Positions 9,871-16,620 of a stretch of DNA of 35,557 nt are shown here, piece by piece; positions within the stretch are counted from its first letter, which is position 1; each line of letters begins with the position of its first letter. Source of the stretch: Terriglobales bacterium. Lineage in GTDB: Bacteria > Acidobacteriota > Terriglobia > Bryobacterales > Bryobacteraceae. The DNA is taken from the NCBI GenBank assembly GCA_021372245.1, contig JAJFUV010000276.1, positions 1 to 35,557 on the forward strand, given 5' to 3'. The position numbers were made by a program, and so were the translations under genes. A model generated the notes under the pieces. That model had not been told where the DNA came from. It searched no databases and worked only from the letters and a program-made list of their open reading frames with translations.

Positions 9871-11465
9871 TGCTTCTTACCTCCCAAAGAACCCCTTTTC
9901 GCAGCCCGGTTGAGGGCCGCACTGACCGCGTTTCCCACTTCCTGCACAGCGGATTTCGGCGCGTCTTGAATCTCCACGCGCCGCGTCACCCGCGTCAGGT
10001 CGTTCCCGGTGAGCAGAATCCTCTGGCTCTCTGTTCCGCTTGCGCGCAAGAACACCTGCGCTGCGGCAGTCCGTGAACCGCGAATGAATGCGTCAACGAC
10101 GTTATGTACCCAAACCACCGGTGAGGCGCCCGCCACGGTATCCGTGTGGAAGCCGTCGATAGTGAGGTCCTTCACATCGTCGAAGATCATCGCCGGGCGA
10201 AGGTCCTCTTTGTCCCAGCGCAATTGCACGTTGCTGAGTGCGACGCCCTCAGCGTGGCGTGCATAAAGACCGAAGGCCGGCAGGATGCCGAACATCGTGC
10301 CCTCGGGGTACTTGGCGACGTTCTCAGGCACGTCCAATCCCTTCGGGTCCTGGTTTCCTCCCTCCATTGTGATCAGGATGTTTGACAACGCTACCCGGCG
10401 CGCCAGGTAGCCCGGGATGCCCGTCAACGAGGAGGTCATCCTCGCACCGCGAGCCACGATGTTATTGAACGAAACGTTCTCCACCGACCCCGGCGTGGGC
10501 GGATTCATCCCGCGGCCCCGATTGCCCAGCCGGACGAAAATCGGCGTCGTGACGTCCACCATCGAGATGTTAGAGATGGCGACTCCGTTGATCCTGGCCC
10601 CGTCCACCGCCTCCAGTGAAATCCCCGAAATCGGTGGGCGGCCCTTGTCGCGGGGCATCATGGTGATGTTGCTCACCGTGACGTCCTTCAGATCCCAACT
10701 TGATTCCGTTCCGAACTTGAAGTTGCTGCAGTTGGTTCGAGTCACGCAGTTAGTGACCACCAGGTGCTCGACGTTGCGCCGCTGGTCCATTCCCATCGAA
10801 GGGCTAGCTTTCGGGCAGATGGCATCGTCCCAACAGTCGATGTAACAGTTCGAGATCCGGACGTAGCGTGAGGCGTCGGGGTCGATCCCATCGGCATAGC
10901 CGTTCAGAATCGTCACACCGTCGATATCGACGTAGTCGCTGCCCCAGAAGCTGATCGAGTAGTTAGGCGAGTTCTGAACCGTAATGCCGCGGATAGTTAC
11001 GTACTGGCAATTCTTGATGGAAACGGTCTTCGGCCCGCGACGCTTTGGTCGATTCCCATCCACGATGCCCTGACCTGTGATGGCGATGTTGTGAGCGTTC
11101 TCGGCAACCAGTAGGCCGTAATGGAAGAAGGTGGTCTCGTTATCGGATACCGACTTGAACGGCAGCGTTTCGTAAGGATCGAAATCGCCGTTGTCGGTGC
11201 TGGCCAGAATCGCCGAGCCGTTGTCCAGGTGCAGAGTGACGTTGCTCTTCAGGTGAATTGTGCCGCAGAGGTACTTGCCCGCGGGCACCCAGACTGTCCC
11301 GCCGCCTTGGCCGGCGGCGGCGTCGATGGCTTTCTGCACCGCGGGCGTATCCTTGGAGGAGCCGTCACCCTTGGCCCCGTAATCGCGGACATTGAACGTG
11401 GCCGCTTGTAGAACGGCCAGAAACGAAAGAGCCGGCAATCCACAAGCCCGGGCGAACGAAGTCAT
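9867..11465 (-). CDS. Glycoside hydrolase family 28 (polygalacturonase-like), copy 3, first gene of the operon
   Basis: Secreted GH28 enzyme of 532 residues, the longest of three paralogues in the operon. A signal peptide covers residues 1-21, followed by TFNVRDYGAKGDG at the start of the beta-helix. DGIDPD (about 192) and DDA (about 213) hold the catalytic aspartates; the GHG position reads FGTES. The YPEGTMFGILPAFGLYARH motif is close to that of copy 2. The last 100 residues extend the helix beyond copy 2. The ATG is preceded by GAGGAGG at 7 bases, the best ribosome site of the operon, as expected for its first gene. A divergent LacI regulator and an operator lie directly upstream. Confidence 0.94.
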   Translation of the reverse strand: MTSFARACGLPALSFLAVLQAATFNVRDYGAKGDGSSKDTPAVQKAIDAAAGQGGGTVWVPAGKYLCGTIHLKSNVTLHLDNGSAILASTDNGDFDPYETLPFKSVSDNETTFFHYGLLVAENAHNIAITGQGIVDGNRPKRRGPKTVSIKNCQYVTIRGITVQNSPNYSISFWGSDYVDIDGVTILNGYADGIDPDASRYVRISNCYIDCWDDAICPKASPSMGMDQRRNVEHLVVTNCVTRTNCSNFKFGTESSWDLKDVTVSNITMMPRDKGRPPISGISLEAVDGARINGVAISNISMVDVTTPIFVRLGNRGRGMNPPTPGSVENVSFNNIVARGARMTSSLTGIPGYLARRVALSNILITMEGGNQDPKGLDVPENVAKYPEGTMFGILPAFGLYARHAEGVALSNVQLRWDKEDLRPAMIFDDVKDLTIDGFHTDTVAGASPVVWVHNVVDAFIRGSRTAAAQVFLRASGTESQRILLTGNDLTRVTRRVEIQDAPKSAVQEVGNAVSAALNRAAKRGSLGGKKQ

Positions 11466-11505
11466 CCTAACGCCTCCTCAAAAGACGAAAAGACTACTCG
11501 GCGGA

Positions 11506-11534
11506 ATTGTAATCGCTTCCAGGCGGGATTGCAA
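11506..11534 (-). promoter_or_regulatory. Sigma-70-type promoter of the GH28-TonB-GH31-GH28-GH28-GH2 operon
   Basis: Read on the minus strand, TTGCAA (11534-11529) and TACAAT (11511-11506) are separated by exactly 17 bases. They match the -35 consensus at 4 of 6 and the -10 consensus at 5 of 6. Transcription would start near 11499, leaving a leader of about 35 bases that contains GAGGAGG before the ATG at 11465. The spacer and -10 overlap a LacI-type operator, consistent with repression. Confidence 0.65.
11508..11521. promoter_or_regulatory. LacI-family operator in front of the polysaccharide utilisation operon
   Basis: TGTAATCGCTTCCA matches the general LacI/GalR-family operator form TGnAAnCGnTTnCA at every fixed position and has a central CG. 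It lies in the 97-bp region between the LacI regulator gene and the operon it probably controls. It covers part of the operon's -10 and spacer, so bound repressor should block RNA polymerase. The regulator at 11563 is the natural candidate to bind it; that pairing is inference from position. Confidence 0.62.
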
Positions 11535-11556
11535 GACTCTTTTCTTGAGGTAGAAT
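11529..11556 (+). promoter_or_regulatory. Candidate promoter of the LacI regulator gene, sharing its -35 with the divergent operon
   Basis: TTGCAA (11529-11534), 16 bases, TAGAAT (11551-11556, 5 of 6). TTGCAA is its own reverse complement, so the same hexamer can serve as the -35 of the divergent operon promoter. Transcription would start near 11563, at or next to the TTG start codon, which implies a leaderless or nearly leaderless message. Confidence 0.45.
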
Positions 11557-11562
11557 CGGGAC

Positions 11563-12612
11563 TTGGCACAAAAGGTTTTCAAGACGGTGCACGACGTGGC
11601 GCGGGCGGCCGGTGTGAGCGTGGCCACCATCTCCCGTGTACTGAATCAGCATCCGAACGTGAGTGCCAAGACACGCGAGCGCGTGCTGGCCCTTATCCAG
11701 CAATCCGGTTTCCGCCCCAATGCCATTGCGCGCCGGCTGGCGAACGGGCGTACCGGGTCGCTTTGCTTCCTGCTGTCGAACCGCGACATTATTCACTCGT
11801 TCCACTCCCGGGTGCTCAAGGGCGTTGAGGACTACTGCCAGCAGCAGCACCGCCAGGTGATCTTCACGACCTTCGATTACGGACCTGATGACGCCATGCC
11901 CACAGAGACCCTGCCGCGCATGGTGCGCGAGTACCGGGCCATCGACGGCGTCCTGGTCGCCGGCACCAATTACCCGAACCTGTTGCATTACTTCACCGAA
12001 GTGGAACTGCCTTACGTGATGTTCGGCAACAACCTGGTGACCGGCGCGTTGGCACTGCCGCGCAAGAACGCTGTTTGTTTCGACGAGCAGGCCGGGGCGC
12101 GCGAGGCGGCTGAATTCCTGTTCGAGCTGGGCCACCGGCACATCGCGTTTGTCGGCGACCTCTCACAGCCCTGGTACATGCGCCGCCAGCAAGGCTATCG
12201 CGAGGCGATGGAGAGCCGCGGACTGCCGATCGCAACGATCGATATTCGCGGCGAGACCGACTGCGCCGAACTCGGCCGCCGCTCGGTACCTCTTCTGCTG
12301 CGCCAGCATCCCGAGACTACCGCCATCCTCGCGCAGGACGACGAGACCGCTTGCGGCGTGCTGGAGAACCTGGAAAAGCTGGGGATCCGTGTGCCGGCCG
12401 ACATGAGCCTTATGGGATACGACGATATTTCCGAGATCCGTTACCTCCGGCCCGCCCTCACTACTGTGCGCGTCCCCAAGGCCACCATCGGCTGGAAGAT
12501 GGCTGAAGCCCTGGCCGGCATAGTGGCCGGCAAGCCCGCCAAACCGGCGCCGCCGCTCCCTACCGAACTGGTGATCCGCGATTCGTGCGCGAGACTCACC
12601 CCAGCGGCGTAA
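11563..12612 (+). CDS. LacI/GalR-family transcriptional regulator
   Basis: DNA-binding repressor of 349 residues. The helix-turn-helix occupies about residues 8-30 (TVHDVARAAGVSVATISRVLN), followed by the hinge with NAIARRLANGRTG and a periplasmic-binding-protein-like ligand domain. The end (TTVRVPKATIGWKMAEAL) is characteristic of the family. The effector is probably a sugar released by the adjacent operon. The chosen start is TTG, which gives a helix-turn-helix at the normal distance from the N-terminus; GTG at 11587 is an alternative but would cut the domain very close. GAGG lies 12 bases before the TTG, too far to be convincing. Divergent to the GH28 operon, and followed by an operator-promoter module for the first PLP enzyme. 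Confidence 0.93.
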   Translation: MAQKVFKTVHDVARAAGVSVATISRVLNQHPNVSAKTRERVLALIQQSGFRPNAIARRLANGRTGSLCFLLSNRDIIHSFHSRVLKGVEDYCQQQHRQVIFTTFDYGPDDAMPTETLPRMVREYRAIDGVLVAGTNYPNLLHYFTEVELPYVMFGNNLVTGALALPRKNAVCFDEQAGAREAAEFLFELGHRHIAFVGDLSQPWYMRRQQGYREAMESRGLPIATIDIRGETDCAELGRRSVPLLLRQHPETTAILAQDDETACGVLENLEKLGIRVPADMSLMGYDDISEIRYLRPALTTVRVPKATIGWKMAEALAGIVAGKPAKPAPPLPTELVIRDSCARLTPAA

Positions 12613-12619
12613 TCAGTCT

Positions 12620-12631
12620 GTAACCGGTTAC
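12620..12631. promoter_or_regulatory. LacI-type operator palindrome upstream of the first aminotransferase gene
   Basis: GTAACCGGTTAC is a perfect 12-bp palindrome with a central CG. With the flanking bases it reads TGTAACCGGTTACG and fits TGTAAnCGnTTnC, the same form as the operator before the GH28 operon. It starts 8 bp after the LacI stop codon and ends 8 bp before TTGACA. Confidence 0.62.
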
Positions 12632-12639
12632 GAATTTGT

Positions 12640-12666
12640 TTGACACACCGGGCATCTTGGCATAAT
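12640..12666 (+). promoter_or_regulatory. Candidate promoter of the exported aminotransferase gene
   Basis: TTGACA (12640-12645) is a perfect -35. The best -10 match is CATAAT at 12661-12666, but the spacer is only 15 bases; TAATCT at 12663-12668 gives 17 bases with a poorer match. The leader would be about 35 bases and contains GGAGG 8 bases before the ATG at 12708. Confidence 0.45.
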
Positions 12667-12707
12667 CTGGTACTCGCAATCAGCACTCAGACATGGAGGT
12701 GCGGGAG

Positions 12708-14078
12708 ATGCTCCGCAGGAAGGTTACCCGCCGAGAGTTGCTGGCAACCGCGTCCGCCGTTGCCGCCGTCCCATCCACAGCCCGCCGTACTTACGCCGGA
12801 ATCAGCCCCGGCAGCGCGGCCATCCCCGCCATTCTAGGTGGGCAACCTGTCCGCACCGCGAAATTCCCACGCTGGCCGCTTGTCCGCGAGGCCGACGAAA
12901 AGGCTGTCCTGCCAGTCGTTCGTAGTGGGATCTGGTCCAGGGACAAGATCGTGGACGAGGCGGAGATCCAGTTCGCAAGACTGATGGGCGCGAAATATTG
13001 TCTGGCGACCTGCAATGGAACCAACGCCATCATAACCGCCGTCCGTTCCATCGGCATTGCTGCGGGGGACGAAGTCGTTACTACGCCCTACACTTTCGTC
13101 GCGTCCGTCCTTCCAATCCTGTTGGCCAATGCCCTGCCCGTTTTCGCGGATGTCGATCCGGAGACGTGGCAGATCGATCCCGCCAAGATTGCGGGTAAGA
13201 TCAACGGGAACACGGCAGCCATCCTGCCGGTCCACATCATCGGCGGCATCTGCGACATGGACCGTATCAACGCGCTCGCGTCAAAGCACAAGCTTAAGGT
13301 CATCGAGGACGCCTGCGAAGCGCATGGCGGAGAGTGGCGGAACAAGAAGGTCGGAACGTTGGGCGACCTGGGTTGCTTCAGCTTCCAGAATGGCAAAGCC
13401 CTGACCTGCGGCGAGGGCGGCGCGGTTCTCGGAAACGATAGGGCGTTGATGGATCGCTGCTACTCTTTCCATAACATGGGCCGTCCGTACGGCAGCATCG
13501 TCGCCCGAAACAAGGAAGGCCACGTCATGGTCGCGACCAAGTGCCGCATGGCGGAGTACCAGGCGTCCATCCTGATTACGCAGATGGAGAATTTCAATGC
13601 CGAGTGCGCGCGCCGGAGCGAAAACGCGGCCTACCTCACGGAGAAGTTGAAACAAATCCCCGGCGTTGTTCCTCGCAAGAATTATCCGCAGGTCACCCGG
13701 ACGGCGTTCTACTATTACGGGTTCCGATACAAGAAAGAACAGTTCGACGGCCTCTCCCGGGCGAAGTTCATAAAGGCGCTGGCTGCCGAGGGCGTCCGCG
13801 CGAGTCACGGCCTCGGCGTCATCGAAGGTAAACCGATAAACAAAGAGGGGTGTGTCGAGGACGCGCTCGGGTCCAAAGCCTATCAGCGGATCTATCCCCA
13901 GGCGAAACTCGCCGCCTACGCCGCCGAGAACGAATGCCCCGAATCCGACCGGCTTGTCCAGGAAACCGTTGGTTTTCACCAGAGCATGCTGCTCGGCCCC
14001 CGGCAGGACATGGACGACATCTGCGCCGCGGTCACGAAGATCTACGAGAACCGGAGCAAGCTCGCAGCCTCTATGTAA
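12708..14078 (+). CDS. DegT/DnrJ/EryC1/StrS-family PLP aminotransferase with Tat signal peptide
   Basis: PLP-dependent fold-type I enzyme of 456 residues, related to sugar aminotransferases. The family lysine that binds PLP is Lys230 in FSFQNGKALTCGEGG, and the cofactor-contacting Asp is in EDACEAHG (about Asp201), so it looks catalytically competent. The N-terminus MLRRKVTRRELLATASAVAAVP is a Tat-type signal: twin Arg, then a hydrophobic stretch. The ATG at 12708 is preferred over the one at 12693 because GGAGG lies 8 bases before it. Export of this family is unusual; Tat would allow secretion of the folded, PLP-loaded enzyme. It has its own operator and promoter. The substrate is unknown; a keto-sugar derived from the plant polymer is one possibility. 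Confidence 0.88.
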   Translation: MLRRKVTRRELLATASAVAAVPSTARRTYAGISPGSAAIPAILGGQPVRTAKFPRWPLVREADEKAVLPVVRSGIWSRDKIVDEAEIQFARLMGAKYCLATCNGTNAIITAVRSIGIAAGDEVVTTPYTFVASVLPILLANALPVFADVDPETWQIDPAKIAGKINGNTAAILPVHIIGGICDMDRINALASKHKLKVIEDACEAHGGEWRNKKVGTLGDLGCFSFQNGKALTCGEGGAVLGNDRALMDRCYSFHNMGRPYGSIVARNKEGHVMVATKCRMAEYQASILITQMENFNAECARRSENAAYLTEKLKQIPGVVPRKNYPQVTRTAFYYYGFRYKKEQFDGLSRAKFIKALAAEGVRASHGLGVIEGKPINKEGCVEDALGSKAYQRIYPQAKLAAYAAENECPESDRLVQETVGFHQSMLLGPRQDMDDICAAVTKIYENRSKLAASM

Positions 14079-14139
14079 CTGGTTTCGCGGATGACAGACC
14101 AATCTCGAACATGACCATTCTTACAACGTAAAGACTCAT

Positions 14140-14151
14140 GTAACCGGTTAC
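14140..14151. promoter_or_regulatory. LacI-type operator palindrome upstream of the second aminotransferase gene
   Basis: GTAACCGGTTAC, identical to the palindrome at 12620-12631 and followed by the same CGAATT. It again ends 8 bp before TTGACA. Over a 28-base block covering operator and -35, 25 bases are identical to the first copy, so the module has been duplicated or kept under selection. Confidence 0.63.
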
Positions 14152-14159
14152 GAATTGAG

Positions 14160-14189
14160 TTGACACTCTTTCCCCGAGTAGCGTATTGT
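14160..14189 (+). promoter_or_regulatory. Candidate promoter of the second aminotransferase gene, apparently leaderless
   Basis: TTGACA (14160-14165), an 18-base spacer, then TATTGT (14184-14189, 4 of 6). Transcription would start near 14196, practically at the ATG at 14197, and no ribosome-binding sequence is present upstream of that codon. Confidence 0.45.
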
Positions 14190-14196
14190 CGAGTTG

Positions 14197-15441
14197 ATGA
14201 CCCAGGACTTCTACAGTAAGCCCGCCATCATCGGCGGTGAGAAAGCCAAGGCCACCCCCTTCGGCACTGGTAAGCGCCACGGCGAACTCGAGAAGCAATT
14301 GCTCGCCGATGTAATCGACTCCGACATGCTGTTCTACTTCCTGGGCACCAAGGTGCTCGAGTTCCAGCGCGAGTTTGCCGCCATGTACGGTAAAGAGCAC
14401 TGCGTGGCCTGCTCCAGCGGTACCGCCGCGGTGCACATCGCACTGGGAGCTCTGGAGTTGCCCGCCGGAAGCGAAGTGATCACTTCTTCCATCACCGATA
14501 TGGGCTCGCTCACCGGCGTCCTCTACCAGGGCCTTGTGCCGGTCTTCGCCGACGTCGATCCCGACACTCTCAACATGGACCCGGCCTCGGTGATCCGCCT
14601 CATCACGGATAAGACCCGGGCCATCCTCGTCGTGCATCACAGCGGCCTGGCAGCCGACATGGACGCGTTGCTGGAAATCGGCCGCGAGTACAATCTCAAG
14701 GTGGTTGAGGACTGCGCCCAAGCTTACTGTTGCGAGTATGAGGGGCGGCTGGCCGGCACCATGGGCGAAATCGCGGCTTTCTCGCTCAACCACTTCAAGC
14801 ACATCACCTGCGGTTCCGGCGGCATGGTGATCACCGACGACCCGGATTTACGTTACCGCGCTTCCCTCTTCCTGGACAAGTGCTATCAGCGGGAAGAAAA
14901 GATCCGCAATCCGTTTTTCCTGGCGCCGAACTATCAGATGACCGAACTGCAGGGGGCCGTGGCCCTCGCCCAACTGCGCAAAGTGCAGGCCATCGTCAAT
15001 CGCCGCAATCAGCTCGGCACGCGGTTGAGCGCGCTGCTGGAGAAGCTGCCCGGCATCATCCCGCAGACTGTGCCGGCCGGATCGAAGCACGCCTATTTCC
15101 TCTACCTATTCCGGCTGGACCTGGACCGGCTCGGCTGCACGGCAAGCGAGTTTTCCGAAGCGCTCGCGGCCGAGGGCATCCCCAACAGCGCGCACCTGAT
15201 CACCGGCGGGCGTCCCGTCTACCTGTACGATATCTTCCGGAAGAGGTCCGCCTTCCCCGGCACCGACTGGCCCTTCTGCCCGGACCGCCTCTACAGCAAG
15301 GGAGACTGTCCCATCGCCGAGGCGGCCTTCGACCGCTGGATCACCATGCACGTTTACGAGCACTACACCGAGCGCGATATCGATGAGATCGCACTCGGCG
15401 TCGGTAAAGTCGCGCACCACTTCGCCCAGGTGCACGCCTGA
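14197..15441 (+). CDS. DegT/DnrJ/EryC1/StrS-family PLP aminotransferase, cytoplasmic
   Basis: PLP-dependent enzyme of 414 residues without a signal peptide. The Schiff-base lysine is Lys201 in FSLNHFKHITCGSGG, the pyridine-nitrogen Asp is about Asp172 in EDCAQA, and ACSSGTAAVHIAL holds the phosphate-binding segment. It is a distant relative of the upstream exported enzyme rather than a recent copy: shared motifs, but little similarity between them. The start ATG directly follows a TTG in the same frame; neither has a ribosome site, and the promoter position suggests a leaderless message. It ends 6 bp from the convergent GH172 gene. It may aminate or isomerise a keto sugar; no substrate can be assigned. 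Confidence 0.9.
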   Translation: MTQDFYSKPAIIGGEKAKATPFGTGKRHGELEKQLLADVIDSDMLFYFLGTKVLEFQREFAAMYGKEHCVACSSGTAAVHIALGALELPAGSEVITSSITDMGSLTGVLYQGLVPVFADVDPDTLNMDPASVIRLITDKTRAILVVHHSGLAADMDALLEIGREYNLKVVEDCAQAYCCEYEGRLAGTMGEIAAFSLNHFKHITCGSGGMVITDDPDLRYRASLFLDKCYQREEKIRNPFFLAPNYQMTELQGAVALAQLRKVQAIVNRRNQLGTRLSALLEKLPGIIPQTVPAGSKHAYFLYLFRLDLDRLGCTASEFSEALAAEGIPNSAHLITGGRPVYLYDIFRKRSAFPGTDWPFCPDRLYSKGDCPIAEAAFDRWITMHVYEHYTERDIDEIALGVGKVAHHFAQVHA

Positions 15442-15447
15442 GAGCGC

Positions 15448-16557
15448 TCAGCGCGGAAAACGGTCCTCCCGCGCGGGCATGGGCGGCTGCGGCTTGTGCG
15501 GCTCTGTTTGATACCAATAGCCCACCGAAGAGATGTCGTCTGTGAGCGGTTGAAACTTGCCGTTCGGCCACCAGCCGAGGGCCTGTATGGTCACCTTCAG
15601 GTTCTTCTTGAATCGTATCGGATCGGGCACGTGCCAGCGGTACAGGGCATGTTTGGGTATGTCGCCGGCCTTCATTTCATGCAGCGGATAGCCCAGAAAC
15701 GCCGTGGTGAAGGTATCGCCGAATCCCCAGGCCCCGCCGAAGTAATCTTCGGTGCCCGTGCCGCAGATGGTCGGATTCTTGCCGTCGCCGTCGATGTAGA
15801 ATTTCATCTCCCCTTCACCCCACCAGCCGTTGGAAAGCTGCTCCCAGGCGAGGAAAGTCCCCACGTAATGGCCCTGCCCGGCGACGTTCTCCAGAATCGC
15901 GTGCTCGGGGTGTTGCCTCGATGTCATCGTGCGGCGCCAGTAAGCGTGGAAGTAGCCGGCGTCGGCCGCCACCGGTTCGAGCGCGTAAGTGATCTGGTAG
16001 AAGAACCCGTCGATTTTCTCGGGCCGCTGGTTCTCAACGGTAATGCGCGCGTGCTTGCGGAACGGCATCGGCCAATAGGAATTGAAGCCTCCGGAAGGGT
16101 TGACGGCCACCATCAGCGAGTTCACTTTGTAACGCATGCCGTGGCCGGAAGCGAAGAAATCGCCGAGCGGCGCTTCGATGGACGGGCTGGTCTCGTTGTC
16201 CCAATAGAAACGCAGAAGGACATCGCGGTACGCCCGCGGGTTCACTGTGATCCAGATGTGCTGGATCACGCCAGACCCGTCGATGTCGGCGAGCGTCGCC
16301 GTCTCGCCCTTTTGGAGCGTGATGCAGGGCCGGATCTTCCAGCCGGCGCCGAGATCGGAACCGGGGTTAGCCGGCGTGGGAACTTCCGTGGCGCCCGCGC
16401 CGCGCTCGCCTCGCGGATTCTCGGCGGAAATCGAGCGCGTCTCCGAATTCCTGATGGTGGCCAAGCCGCTCACGTTGAAAAAGCCGCCGGGGCCGGATTG
16501 CGCCCAGGTCGCCACAGCGGAGGCCAACAGTAGAAGGGTAACGTGCGTGTTCTTCAT
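15448..16557 (-). CDS. DUF2961 / glycoside hydrolase family 172 protein, secreted
   Basis: Secreted protein of 369 residues with a Sec signal (1-19, ATWAQ). The DUF2961 fold shows through GSGVIQHIW (about 94-101), GEGEMKFYIDGD (247-258) and GTGTEDYFGGAW (266-277). The glutamates in the last two motifs are where the catalytic pair of GH172 lies. Characterised GH172 members act on fructofuranosyl or D-arabinofuranosyl linkages; whether this one does is unknown. GAGGAG lies 10 bases before the ATG. It faces the second aminotransferase gene and ends 6 bp from it, so it may share the same carbohydrate role while being transcribed separately. Confidence 0.88.
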   Translation of the reverse strand: MKNTHVTLLLLASAVATWAQSGPGGFFNVSGLATIRNSETRSISAENPRGERGAGATEVPTPANPGSDLGAGWKIRPCITLQKGETATLADIDGSGVIQHIWITVNPRAYRDVLLRFYWDNETSPSIEAPLGDFFASGHGMRYKVNSLMVAVNPSGGFNSYWPMPFRKHARITVENQRPEKIDGFFYQITYALEPVAADAGYFHAYWRRTMTSRQHPEHAILENVAGQGHYVGTFLAWEQLSNGWWGEGEMKFYIDGDGKNPTICGTGTEDYFGGAWGFGDTFTTAFLGYPLHEMKAGDIPKHALYRWHVPDPIRFKKNLKVTIQALGWWPNGKFQPLTDDISSVGYWYQTEPHKPQPPMPAREDRFPR

Positions 16558-16620
16558 AGGGACATGTCTCCTCGCAGAAGAACACGATATCAGGAATGGG
16601 CGGCCAAGCGCCCGGGCTGC

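Noticed and set aside
1..11465. A Bacteroidetes-type SusC/SusD utilisation locus
   Set aside because: No SusD-like lipoprotein gene is present and the receptor is of the Oar-like type common in Acidobacteria.
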